Assembly (NCBI GenBank): GCA_037953745.1
Contig: JBAKBP010007101.1
Location: 39,181 to 103,180 of the forward strand
Reading direction: 5' to 3'
Source: Lithodes maja
Lineage: Eukaryota; Arthropoda; Malacostraca; Decapoda; Lithodidae
DNA length: 64,000 nt
Below the pieces are notes generated by a model. The model was not told where the DNA came from and did not search any database. It worked only from the letters and a program-made list of their open reading frames with translations. Both the position numbers and the translations under genes were made by a program. Below are positions 46,401-60,900 of the stretch, piece after piece (within the stretch, counting starts at the first letter, position 1; every line of letters begins with the position of its first letter).

Positions 46401-49400
46401 TTGACAAAATAATATTTTCTCAAAAACTATTTTCTGAGTTTGGACACTAAAGTGAATTGGTCTTGTATGGTGGAGACACAAAACGGGATTTAGAGCCTCT
46501 ATAACTGGGCTATCTACACGAGAGGTAGACATATAATAGAGCTAAAATCACCCTAAAAACTAAGATAATTAACATTGAATTGACAAAATAATATTTTCTC
46601 AAAAACTATTTTCTGAGATTGGACACTAAAGTGAATTGGTCTTGTATGGTGGAGACACAAAACGGGATTTAGAGCCTCTATAACTGGGCTATCTACACGA
46701 GAGGTAGACATATAATAGAGCTAAAATCACCCTAAAAACTAGGCTAATTAACATTGAATTGACAAAATAATATTTTCTCAAAAAATATTTTCTGAGATTG
46801 GACACTAAAGTGAATTGGTCTTGTATGGTGGAGACACAAAACGGGATTTAGAGCCTCTATAACTGGGCTATCTACACGAGAGGTAGACATATAATAGAGC
46901 TAAAATCACCCTAAAAACTAGGCTAATTAACATTGAATTGACAAAATAATATTTTCTCAAAAACTATTTTCTGAGATTGGACACTAAAGTGAATTGGTCT
47001 TGTATGGTGGAGACATAAAACGGGATTTAGAGCCTCTATAACTGGGCTATCTACACGAGAGGTAGACATATAATAGAGCTAAAATCACCCTAAAAACTAG
47101 GCTAATTAACATTGAATTGACAAAATAATATTTTCTCAAAAACTATTTTCTGAGATTGGACACTAAAGTGAATTGGTCTTGTATGGTGGAGACATAAAAC
47201 GGGATTTAGAGCTAAAATCACCCTAAAAACTAAGATAATTAACATTGAATTGACAAAATAATATTTTCTCAAAAACTATTTTCTGAGATTGGACACTAAA
47301 GTGAATTGGTCTTGTATGGTGGAGACATAAAACGGGATTTAGAGCCTCTATAACTGGGCTATCTACACGAGAGGTAGACATAAAATAGAGCTAAAATCAC
47401 CCTAAAAACTAGGCTAATTAACATTGAATTGACAAAATAATATTTTCTCAAAAACTATTTTCTGAGATTGGACACTAAAGTGAATTGGTCTTGTATGGTG
47501 GAGACATAAAACGGGATTTAGAGCCTCTATAACTGGGCTATCTACACGAGAGGTAGACATATAATAGAGCTAAAATCACCCTAAAAAACTAGGCTAATTA
47601 ACATTGAATTGACAAAATAATATTTTCTCAAAAACTATTTTCTGAGATTGGACACTAAAGTGAATTGGTCTTGTATGGTGGAGACATAAAACGGGATTTA
47701 GAGCCTCTATAACTGGGCTATCTACACGAGAGGTAGACATATAATAGAGCTAAAATCACCCTAAAAACTAGGCTAATTAACATTGAATTGACAAAATAAT
47801 ATTTTCTCAAAAACTATTTTCTGAGATTGGACACTAAAGTGAATTGGTCTTGTATGGTGGAGACACAAAACGGGATTTAGAGCCTCTATAACTGGGCTAT
47901 CTACACGAGAGGTAGACATATAATAGAGCTAAAATCACCCTAAAAACTAAGATAATTAACATTGAATTGACAAAATAATATTTTCTCAAAAACTATTTTC
48001 TGAGATTGGACACTAAAGTGAATTGGTCTTGTATGGTGGAGACATAAAACGGGATTTAGAGCCTCTATAACTGGGCTATCTACACGAGAGGTAGACATAT
48101 AATAGAGCTAAAATCACCCTAAAAACTAGGCTAATTAACATTGAATTGACAAAATAATATTTTCTCAAAAACTATTTTCTGAGATTGGACACTAAAGTGA
48201 ATTGGTCTTGTATGGTGGAGACATAAAACGGGATTTAGAGCCTCTATAACTGGGCTATCTACACGAGAGGTAGACATATAATAGAGCTAAAATCACCCTA
48301 AAAACTAGGCTAATTAACATTGAATTGACAAAATAATATTTTCTCAAAAACTATTTTCTGAGATTGGACACTAAAGTGAATTGGTCTTGTATGGTGGAGA
48401 CATAAAACGGGATTTAGAGCCTCTATAACTGGGCTATCTACACGAGAGGTAGACATATAATAGAGCTAAAATCACCCTAACAAGTAGGCTAATTAACATT
48501 GAATTGACAAAATAATATTTTCTCAAAAACTATTTTCTGAGAGTGGACACTAAAGTGAATTGGTCTTGTATGGTGGAGACACAAAACGGGATTTAGAGCC
48601 TCTATAACTGGGCTATCTACACGAGAGGTAGACATATAATAGAGCTAAAATCACCCTAAAAACTAGGCTAATTAACATTGAATTGACAAAATAATATTTT
48701 CTCAAAAACTATTTTCTGAGATTGGACACTAAAGTGAATTGGTCTTGTATGGTGGAGACACAAAACGGGATTTAGAGCCTCTATAACTGGGCTATCTACA
48801 CGAGAGGTAGACACATAATAGAGCTAAAATCACCCTAAAAACTAGGCTAATTAACATTGAATTGACAAAATAATATTTTCTCAAAAACTATTTTCTGAGA
48901 TTGGACACTAAAGTGAATTGGTCTTGTATGGTGGAGACACAAAACGGGATTTAGAGCCTCTATAACTGGGCTATCTACACGAGAGGTAGACATATAATAG
49001 AGCTAAAATCACCCTAAAAACTAAGATAATTAACATTGAATTGACAAAATAATATTTTCTCAAAAACTATTTTCTGAGATTGGACACTAAAGTGAATTGG
49101 TCTTGTATGGTGGAGACACAAAACGGGATTTAGAGCCTCTATAACTGGGCTATCTACACGAGAGGTAGACATATAATAGAGCTAAAATCACCCTAAAAAC
49201 TAGGATAATTAACATTGAATTGACAAAATAATATTTTCTCAAAAACTATTTTCTGAGATTGGACACTAAAGTGAATTGGTCTTGTATGGTGGAGACACAA
49301 AACGGGATTTAGAGCCTCTATAACTGGGCTATCTACACGAGAGGTAGACATATAATAGAGCTAAAATCACCCTAAAAACTAGGCTAATTAACATTGAATT

Positions 49401-52400
49401 GACAAAATAATATTTTCTCAAAAACTATTTTCTGAGATTGGACACTAAAGTGAATTGGTCTTGTATGGTGGAGACACAAAACGGGATTTAGAGACTCTAT
49501 AACTGGGCTATCTACACGAGAGGTAGACATATAATAGAGCTAAAATCACCCTAAAAACTAGGATAATTAACATTGAATTGACAAAATAATATTTTCTCAA
49601 AAACTATTTTCTGAGATTGGACACTAAAGTGAATTGGTCTTGTATGGTGGAGACACAAAACGGGATTTAGAGCCTCTATAACTGGGCTATCTACACGAGA
49701 GGTAGACATATAATAGAGCTAAAATCACCCTAAAAACTAAGATAATTAACATTGAATTGACAAAATAATAATTTCTCAAAAACTATTTTCTGAGATTGGA
49801 CACTAAAGTGAATTGGTCTTGTATGGTGGAGACATAAAACGGGATTTAGAGCCTCTATAACTGGGCTATCTACACGAGAGGTAGACATATAATAGAGCTA
49901 AAATCACCCTAAAAACTAGATAATTAACATTGAATTGACAAAATAATAATTTCTCAAAAACTATTTTCTGAGATTGGACACTAAAGTGAATTGGTCTTGT
50001 ATGGTGGAGACATAAAACGGATTTAGAGCCTCTATAACTGGGCTATCTTAATACACGAGAGGTAGACATATAATACAGCTAAAATCACCCTAAAAACTAG
50101 TCTAATTAACATTGAATTGACAAAATAATATTTTCTCAAAAACTATTTTCTGAGATTGGACACTAAAGTGAATTGGTCTTGTATGGTGGAGACATAAAAC
50201 GGGATTTAGAGCCTCTATATCTGGGCTATCTTAATACACGAGAGGTAGACATATAATACAGCTAAAATCACCCTAAAAACTAGTCTAATTAACATTGAAT
50301 TGACAAAATAATATTTTCTCAAAAACTATTTTCTGAGATTGGACACTAAAGTGAATTGGTCTTGTATGGTGGAGACATAAAACGGGGATTTAGAGCCTCT
50401 ATAACTGGGCTATCTTAATACACGAGAGGTAGACATATAATACAGCTAAAATCACCCTAAAAACTAGTCTAATTAACATTGAATTGACAAAATAATATTT
50501 TCTCAAAAACTATTTTCTGAGATTGGACACTAAAGTGAATTGGTCTTGTATGGTGGAGACATAAAACGGGATTTAGAGCCTCTATAACTGGGCTATCTTA
50601 ATACACGAGAGGTAGACATATAATACAGCTAAAATCACCCTAAAAACTAGTCTAATTAACATTGAATTGACAAAATAATATTTTCTCAAAAACTATTTTC
50701 TGAGATTGGACACTAAAGTGAATTGGTCTTGTATGGTGGAGACATAAAACGGGATTTAGAGCCTCTATAACTGGGCTATCTTAATACACGAGAGGTAGAC
50801 ATATAATACAGCTAAAATCACCCTAAAAACTAGTCTAATTAACATTGAATTGACAAAAAAATATTTTCTCAAAAACTATTTTCTGAGATTGGACACTAAA
50901 GTGAATTGGTCTTGTATGGTGGAGACATAAAACGGGATTTAGAGCCTCTATAACTGGGCTATCTTAATACACGAGAGGTAGACATATAATACAGCTAAAA
51001 TCACCCTAAAAACTAGTCTAATTAACATTGAATTGACAAAATAATATTTTCTCAAAAACTATTTTCTGAGATTGGACACTAAAGTGAATTGGTCTTGTAT
51101 GGTGGAGACATAAAACGGGATTTAGAGCCTCTATAACTGGGCTATCTTAATACACGAGAGGTAGACATATAATACAGCTAAAATCACCCTAAAAACTAGT
51201 CTAATTAACATTGAATTGACAAAATAATATTTTCTCAAAAACTATTTTCTGAGATTGGACACTAAAGTGAATTGGTCTTGTATGGTGGAGACATAAAACG
51301 GGATTTAGAGCCTCTATAACTGGGCTATCTTAATACACGAGAGGTAGACATATAATACAGCTAAAATCACCCTAAAAACTAGTCTAATTAACATTGAATT
51401 GACAAAATAATATTTTCTCAAAAACTATTTTCTGAGATTGGACACTAAAGTGAATTGGTCTTGTATGGTGGAGACATAAAACGGGATTTAGAGCCTCTAT
51501 AACTGGGCTATCTTAATACACGAGAGGTAGACATATAATACAGCTAAAATCACCCTAAAAACTAGTCTAATTAACATTGAATTGACAAAATAATATTTTC
51601 TCAAAAACTATTTTCTGAGATTGGACACTAAAGTGAATTGGTCTTGTATGGTGGAGACATAAAACGGGATTTAGAGCCTCTATAACTGGGCTATCTTAAT
51701 ACACGAGAGGTAGACATATAATAGAGCTAAAATCACCCTAAAAACTAGTCTAATTAACATTGAATTGACAAAATAATATTTTCTCAAAAACTATTTTCTG
51801 AGATTGGGACACTAAAGTGAATTGGTCTTGTATGGTGGAGACATAAAACGGGATTTAGAGCCTCTATAACTGGGCTATCTTAATACACGAGAGGTAGACA
51901 TATAATAGAGCTAAAATCACCCTAAAAACTAGTCTAATTAACATTGAATTGACAAAATAATATTTTCTCAAAAACTATTTTCTGAGATTGGACACTAAAG
52001 TGAATTGGTCTTGTATGGTGGAGACATAAAACGGGATTTAGACCCTCTATAACTGGGCTATCTTAATACACGAGAGGTAGACATATAATAGAGCTAAAAT
52101 CACCCTAAAAACTAGGCTAATTAACATTGAATTGACAAAATAATATTTTCTCAAAAACTATTTTCTGAGATTGGACACTAAAGTGAATTGGTCTTGTATG
52201 GTGGAGACATAAAACGGGATTTAGAGCCTCTATAACTGGGCTATCTTAATACACGAGAGGTAGACATATAATAGAGCTAAAATCACCCTAAAAACTAGGC
52301 TAATTAACATTGAATTGACAAAATAATATTTTCTCAAAAACTATTTTCTGAGATTGGACACTAAAGTGAATTGGTCTTGTATGGTGGAGACATAAAACGG

Positions 52401-52699
52401 GATTTAGAGCCTCTATAACTGGGCTATCTACACGAGAGGTAGACATATAATAGAGCTAAAATCACCCTAAAAACTAAGATAATTAACATTGAATTGACAA
52501 AATAATAATTTCTCAAAAACTATTTTCTGAGATTGGACACTAAAGTGAATTGGTCTTGTATGGTGGAGACACAAAACGGGATTTAGAGCCTCTATAACTG
52601 GGCTATCTTAATACACGAGAGGTAGACATATAATAGAGCTAAAATCACCCTAAAAACTAGTCTAATTAACATTGAATTGACAAAATAATATTTTCTCAA

Positions 52700-54900
52700 A
52701 AACTATTTTCTGAGATTGGACACTAAAGTGAATTGGTCTTGTATGGTGGAGACACAAAACGGGATTTAGAGCCTCTATAACTGGGCTATCTTAATACATG
52801 AGAGGTAGACATATAATACAGCTAAAATCACCCTAAAAACTAAGATAATTAACATTGAATTGACAAAATAATAATTTCTCAAAAACTATTTTCTGAGATT
52901 GGACACTAAAGTGATTTGGTCTTGTATGGTGGAGACATAAAACGGGATTTAGAGCCTCTATAACTGGGCTATCTTAATACATGAGAGGTAGACATATAAT
53001 ACAGCTAAAATCACCCTAAAAACTAAGATAATTAACATTGAATTGACAAAATAATAATTTCTCAAAAACTATTTTCTGAGATTGGACACTAAAGTGATTT
53101 GGTCTTGTATGGTGGAGACATAAAACGGGATTTAGAGCCTCTATAACTGGGCTATCTTAATACATGAGAGGTAGACATATAATACAGCTAAAATCACCCT
53201 AAAAACTAGTCTAATTAACATTGAATTGACAAAATAATATTTTCTCAAAAACTATTTTCTGAGATTGGACACTAAAGTGAATTGGTCTTGTATGGTGGAG
53301 ACATAAAACGGGATTTAGAGCCTCTATAACTGGGCTATCTTAATACATGAGAGGTAGACATATAATAGAGCTAAAATCACCCTAAAAACTAGTCTAATTA
53401 ACATTGAATTGACAAAATAATATTTTCTCAAAAACTATTTTCTGAGATTGGACACTAAAGTGAATTGGTCTTGTATGGTGGAGACATAAAACGGGATTTA
53501 GAGCCTCTATAACTGGGCTATCTTAATACACGAGAGGTAGACATATAATAGAGCTAAAATCACCCTAAAAACTAAGATAATTAACATTGAATTGACAAAA
53601 TAATAATTTCTCAAAAACTATTTTCTGAGATTGGACACTAAAGTGAATTGGTCTTGTATGGTGGAGACACAAAACGGGATTTAGAGCCTCTATAACTGGG
53701 CTATCTTAATACACGAGAGGTAGACATATAATAGAGCTAAAATCACCCTAAAAACTAGTCTAATTAACATTGAATTGACAAAATAATATTTTCTCAAAAA
53801 CTATTTTCTGAGATTGGACACTAAAGTGAATTGGTCTTGTATGGTGGAGACACAAAACGGGATTTAGAGCCTCTATAACTGGGCTATCTTAATACATGAG
53901 AGGTAGACATATAATACAGCTAAAATCACCCTAAAAACTAAGATAATTAACATTGAATTGACAAAATAATAATTTCTCAAAAACTATTTTCTGAGATTGG
54001 ACACTAAAGTGATTTGGTCTTGTATGGTGGAGACATAAAACGGGATTTAGAGCCTCTATAACTGGGCTATCTTAATACATGAGAGGTAGACATATAATAC
54101 AGCTAAAATCACCCTAAAAACTAAGATAATTAACATTGAATTGACAAAATAATAATTTCTCAAAAACTATTTTCTGAGATTGGACACTAAAGTGATTTGG
54201 TCTTGTATGGTGGAGACATAAAACGGGATTTAGAGCCTCTATAACTGGGCTATCTTAATACATGAGAGGTAGACATATAATACAGCTAAAATCACCTAAA
54301 AACTAGTCTAATTAACATTGAATTGACAAAATAATATTTTCTCAAAAACTATTTTCTGAGATTGGACACTAAAGTGAATTGGTCTTGTATGGTGGAGACA
54401 TAAAACGGGATTTAGAGCCTCTATAACTGGGCTATCTTAATACATGAGAGGTAGACATATAATAGAGCTAAAATCACCCTAAAAACTAGTCTAATTAACA
54501 TTGAATTGACAAAATAATATTTTCTCAAAAACTATTTTCTGAGATTGGACACTAAAGTGAATTGGTCTTGTATGGTGGAGACATAAAACGGGATTTAGAG
54601 CCTCTATAACTGGGCTATCTTAATACACGAGAGGTAGACATATAATAGAGCTAAAATCACCCTAAAAACTAAGATAATTAACATTGAATTGACAAAATAA
54701 TATTTTCTCAAAAACTATTTTCTGAGATTGGACACTAAAGTGAATTGGTCTTGTATGGTGGAGACATAAAACGGGATTTAGAGCCTTCTATAACTGGGCT
54801 ATCTTAATACACGAGAGGTAGACATATAATACAGCTAAAATCACCCTAAAAACTAAGATAATTAACATTGAATTGACAAAATAATATTTTCTCAAAAACT
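52700..54900 (+). repeat. Higher-order repeat of 1098 bases
   Basis: Six 183-base monomers repeated twice. The TTAATACATG and GTGATTTGGTC variants recur 1098 bases apart (52791 and 53889; 52911 and 54009). Limits are approximate. Confidence 0.75.
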
Positions 54901-57900
54901 ATTTTCTGAGATTGGACACTAAAGTGAATTGGTCTTGTATGGTGGAGACATAAAACGGGATTTAGAGCCTCTATAACTGGGCTATCTTAATACACGAGAG
55001 GTAGACATATAATACAGCTAAAATCACCCTAAAAACTAAGATAATTAACATTGAATTGACAAAATAATATTTTCTCAAAAACTATTTTCTGAGATTGGAC
55101 ACTAAAGTGAATTGGTCTTGTATGATGGAGACATAAAAACGGGATTTAGAGCCTCTATAACTGGGCTATCTTAATACACGAGAGGTAGACATATAATAGA
55201 GCTAAAATCACCCTAAAAACTAAGATAATTAACATTGAATTGACAAAATAATATTTTCTCAAAAACTATTTTCTGAGATTGGACACTAAAGTGAATTGGT
55301 CTTGTATGATGGAGACATAAACACGGGATTTAGAGCCTCTATAACTGGGCTATCTACACGAGAGGTAGACATATAATAGAGCTAAAATCACCCTAAAAAC
55401 TAAGATAATTAACATTGAATTGACAAAATAATATTTTCTCAAAAACTATTTTCTGAGATTGGACACTAAAGTGAATTGGTCTTGTATGGTGGAGACACAA
55501 AACGGGATTTAGAGCCTCTATAACTGGGCTATCTACACGAGAGGTAGACATATAATAGAGCTAAAATCACCCTAAAAACTAAGATAATTAACATTGAACT
55601 GACAAAATAATATTTTCTCAAAAACTATTTTCTGAGATTGGACACTAAAGTGAATTGGTCTTGTATGGTGGAGACACAAAACGGGATTTAGAGCCTCTAT
55701 AACTGGGCTATCTACACGAGAGGTAGACATATAATAGAGCTAAAATCACCCTAAAAACTAAGATAATTAACATTGAATTGACAAAATAATATTTTCTCAA
55801 AAACTATTTTCTGAGATTGGACACTAAAGTGAATTGGTCTTGTATGGTGGAGACACAAAACGGGATTTAGAGCCTCTATAACTGGGCTATCTACACGAGA
55901 GGTAGACATATAATAGAGCTAAAATCACCCTAAAAACTAAGATAATTAACATTGAATTGACAAAATAATATTTTCTCAAAAACTATTTTCTGAGATTGGA
56001 CACTAAAGTGAATTGGTCTTGTATGGTGGAGACACAAAACGGGATTTAGAGCCTCTATAACTGGGCTATCTACACGAGAGGTAGACATATAATAGAGCTA
56101 AAATCACCCTAAAAACTAAGATAATTAACATTGAATTGACAAAATAATATTTTCTCAAAAACTATTTTCTGAGATTGGACACTAAAGTGAATTGGTCTTG
56201 TATGGTGGAGACACAAAACGGGATTTAGAGCCTCTATAACTGGGCTATCTACACGAGAGGTAGACATATAATAGAGCTAAAATCACCCTAAAAACTAAGA
56301 TAATTAACATTGAATTGACAAAATAATAATTTCTCAAAAACTATTTTCTGAGATTGGACACTAAAGTGATTTGGTCTTGTATGGTGGAGACACAAAACGG
56401 GATTTAGAGCCTCTATAACTGGGCTATCTACACGAGAGGTAGACATATAATAGAGCTAAAATCACCCTAAAAACTAAGATAATTAACATTGAATTGACAA
56501 AATAATAATTTCTCAAAAACTATTTTCTGAGATTGGACACTAAAGTGATTTGGTCTTGTATGGTGGAGACACAAAACGGGATTTAGAGCCTCTATAACTG
56601 GGCTATCTACACGAGAGGTAGACATATAATAGAGCTAAAATCACCCTAAAAACTAGTCTAATTAACATTGAATTGACAAAATAATAATTTCTCAAAAACT
56701 ATTTTCTGAGATTGGACACTAAAGTGATTTGGTCTTGTATGGTGGAGACACAAAACGGGATTTAGAGCCTCTATAACTGGGCTATCTACACGAGAGGTAG
56801 ACATATAATAGAGCTAAAATCACCCTAAAAACTAGTCTAATTAACATTGAATTGACAAAATAATATTTTCTCAAAAACTATTTTCTGAGATTGGACACTA
56901 AAGTGATTTGGTCTTGAATGGTGGAGACACAAAACGGGATTTAGAGCCTCTATAACTGGGCTATCTACACGAGAGGTAGACATATAATAGAGCTAAAATC
57001 ACCCTAAAAACTAGTCTAATTAACATTGAATTGACAAAATAATATTTTCTCAAAAACTATTTTCTGAGATTGGACACTAAAGTGAATTGGTCTTGTATGG
57101 TGGAGACATAAAACGGGATTTAGAGCCTCTATAACTGGGCTATCTACACGAGAGGTAGACATATAATAGAGCTAAAATCACCCTAAAAACTAGTCTAATT
57201 AACATTGAATTGACAAAATAATATTTTCTCAAAAACTATTTTCTGAGATTGGACACTAAAGTGAATTGGTCTTGTATGGTGGAGACATAAAACGGGATTT
57301 AGAGCCTCTATAACTGGGCTATCTACACGAGAGGTAGACATATAATACAGCTAAAATCACCCTAAAAACTAAGATAATTAACATTGAATTGACAAAATAA
57401 TATTTACTCAAAAACTATTTTCTGAGATTGGACACTAAAGTGAATTGGTCTTGTATGGTGGAGACATAAAACGGGATTTAGAGCCTCTATAACTGGGCTA
57501 TCTACACGAGAGGTAGACATATAATACAGCTAAAATCACCCTAAAAACTAAGATAATTAACATTGAATTGACAAAATAATATTTTCTCAAAAACTATTTT
57601 CTGAGATTGGACACTAAAGTGAATTGGTCTTGTATGGTGGAGACATAAAACGGGATTTAGAGCCTCTATAACTGGGCTATCTACACGAGAGGTAGACATA
57701 CAATACAGCTAAAATCACCCTAAAAACTAAGATAATTAACATTGAATTGACAAAATAATATTTCCTCAAAAACTATTTTCTGAGATTGGACACTAAAGTG
57801 AATTGGTCTTGTATGGTGGAGACATAAAACGGGATTTAGAGCCTCTATAACTGGGCTATCTACACGAGAGGTAGACATATAATACAGCTAAAATCACCCT

Positions 57901-60900
57901 AAAAACTAGTCTAATTAACATTGAATTGACAAAATAATATTTCCTCAAAAACTATTTTCTGAGATTGGACACTAAAGTGAATTGGTCTTGTATGGTGGAG
58001 ACATAAAACGGGATTTAGAGCCTCTATAACTGGGCTATCTACACGAGAGGTAGACATATAATACAGCTAAAATCACCCTAAAAACTAGTCTAATTAACAT
58101 TGAATTGACAAAATAATATTTTCTCAAAAACTATTTTCTGAGATTGGACACTAAAGTGAATTGGTCTTGTATGGTGGAGACATAAAACGGGATTTAGAGC
58201 CTCTATAACTGGGCTATCTACACGAGAGGTAGACATATAATACAGCTAAAATCACCCTAAAAACTAGTCTAATTAACATTGAATTGACAAAATAATATTT
58301 TCTCAAAAACTATTTTCTGAGATTGGACACTAAAGTGAATTGGTCTTGTATGGTGGAGACATAAAACGGGATTTAGAGCCTCTATAACTGGGCTATCTAC
58401 ACGAGAGGTAGACATATAATACAGCTAAAATCACCCTAAAAACTAAGATAATTAACATTGAATTGACAAAATAATATTTTCTCAAAAACTATTTTCTGAG
58501 ATTGGACACTAAAGTGAATTGGTCTTGTATGGTGGAGACATAAAACGGGATTTAGAGCCTCTATAACTGGGCTATCTACACGAGAGGTAGACATATAATA
58601 CAGCTAAAATCACCCTAAAAACTAGTCTAATTAACATTGAATTGACAAAATAATATTTTCTCAAAAACTATTTTCTGAGATTGGACACTAAAGTGAATTG
58701 GTCTTGTATGGTGGAGACATAAAACGGGATTTAGAGCCTCTATAACTGGGCTATCTACACGAGAGGTAGACATATAATACAGCTAAAATCACCCTAAAAA
58801 CTAGTCTAATTAACATTGAATTGACAAAATAATATTTTCTCAAAAACTATTTTCTGAGATTGGACACTAAAGTGAATTGGTCTTGTATGGTGGAGACACA
58901 AAACGGGATTTAGAGCCTCTATAACTGGGCTATCTACACGAGAGGTAGACATATAATAGAGCTAAAATCACCCTAAAAACTAGTTTAATTAACATTGAAT
59001 TGACAAAATAATATTTTCTCAAAAACTATTTTCTGAGATTGGACACTAAAGTGAATTGGTCTTGTATGGTGGAGACACAAAACGGGATTTAGAGCCTCTA
59101 TAACTGGGCTATCTACACGAGAGGTAGACATATAATAGAGCTAAAATCACCCTAAAAACTAGTTTAATTAACATTGAATTGACAAAATAATATTTTCTCA
59201 AAAACTATTTTCTGAGATTGGACACTAAAGTGAATTGGTCTTGTATGGTGGAGACACACAACGGGATTTAGAGCCTCTATAACTGGGCTATCTACACGAG
59301 AGGTAGACATATAATAGAGCTAAAATCACCCTAAAAACTAGTTTAATTAACATTGAATTGACAAAATAATATTTTCTCAAAAACTATTTTCTGAGATTGG
59401 ACACTAAAGTGAATTGGTCTTGTATGGTGGAGACACAAAACGGGATTTAGAGCCTCTATAACTGGGCTATCTACACGAGAGGTAGACATATAATAGAGCT
59501 AAAATCACCCTAAAAACTAGTTTAATTAACATTGAATTGACAAAATAATATTTTCTCAAAAACTATTTTCTGAGATTGGACACTAAAGTGAATTGGTCTT
59601 GTATGGTGGAGACACAAAACGGGATTTAGAGCCTCTATAACTGGGCTATCTACACGAGAGGTAGACATATAATAGAGCTAAAATCACCCTAAAAACTAAG
59701 ATAATTAACATTGAATTGACAAAATAATATTTTCTCAAAAACTATTTTCTGAGATTGGACACTAAAGTGATTTGGTCTTGTATGGTGGAGACACAAAACG
59801 GGATTTAGAGCCTCTATAACTGGGCTATCTACACGAGAGGTAGACATATAATAGAGCTAAAATCACCCTAAAAACTAGTTTAATTAACATTGAATTGACA
59901 AAATAATATTTTCTCAAAAACTATTTTCTGAGATTGGACACTAAAGTGAATTGGTCTTGTATGGTGGAGACACAAAACGGGATTTAGAGCCTCTATAACT
60001 GGGCTATCTACACGAGAGGTAGACATATAATAGAGCTAAAATCACCCTAAAAACTAGTTTAATTAACATTGAATTGACAAAATAATATTTTCTCAAAAAC
60101 TATTTTCTGAGATTGGACACTAAAGTGAATTGGTCTTGTATGGTGGAGACACAAAACGGGATTTAGAGCCTCTATAACTGGGCTATCTACACGAGAGGTA
60201 GACATATAATAGAGCTAAAATCACCCTAAAAACTAGTTTAATTAACATTGAATTGACAAAATAATATTTTCTCAAAAACTATTTTCTGAGATTGGACACT
60301 AAAGTGAATTGGTCTTGTATGGTGGAGACACAAAACGGGATTTAGAGCCTCTATAACTGGGCTATCTACACGAGAGGTAGACATATAATAGAGCTAAAAT
60401 CACCCTAAAAACTAAGATAATTAACATTGAATTGACAAAATAATAATTTCTCAAAAACTATTTTCTGAGATTGGACACTAAAGTGAATTGGTCTTGTATG
60501 GTGGAGACATAAAACGGGATTTAGAGCCTCTATAACTGGGCTATCTTAATACACGAGAGGTAGACATATAATACAGCTAAAATCACCCTAAAAACTAGTC
60601 TAATTAACATTGAATTGACAAAATAATATTTTCTCAAAAACTATTTTCTGAGATTGGACACTAAAGTGAATTGGTCTTGTATGGTGGAGACATAAAACGG
60701 GATTTAGAGCCTCTATATCTGGGCTATCTTAATACACGAGAGGTAGACATATAATACAGCTAAAATCACCCTAAAAACTAGTCTAATTAACATTGAATTG
60801 ACAAAATAATATTTTCTCGAAAACTATTTTCTGAGATTGGACACTAAAGTGAATTGGTCTTGTATGGTGGAGACATAAAACGGGATTTAGAGCCTCTATA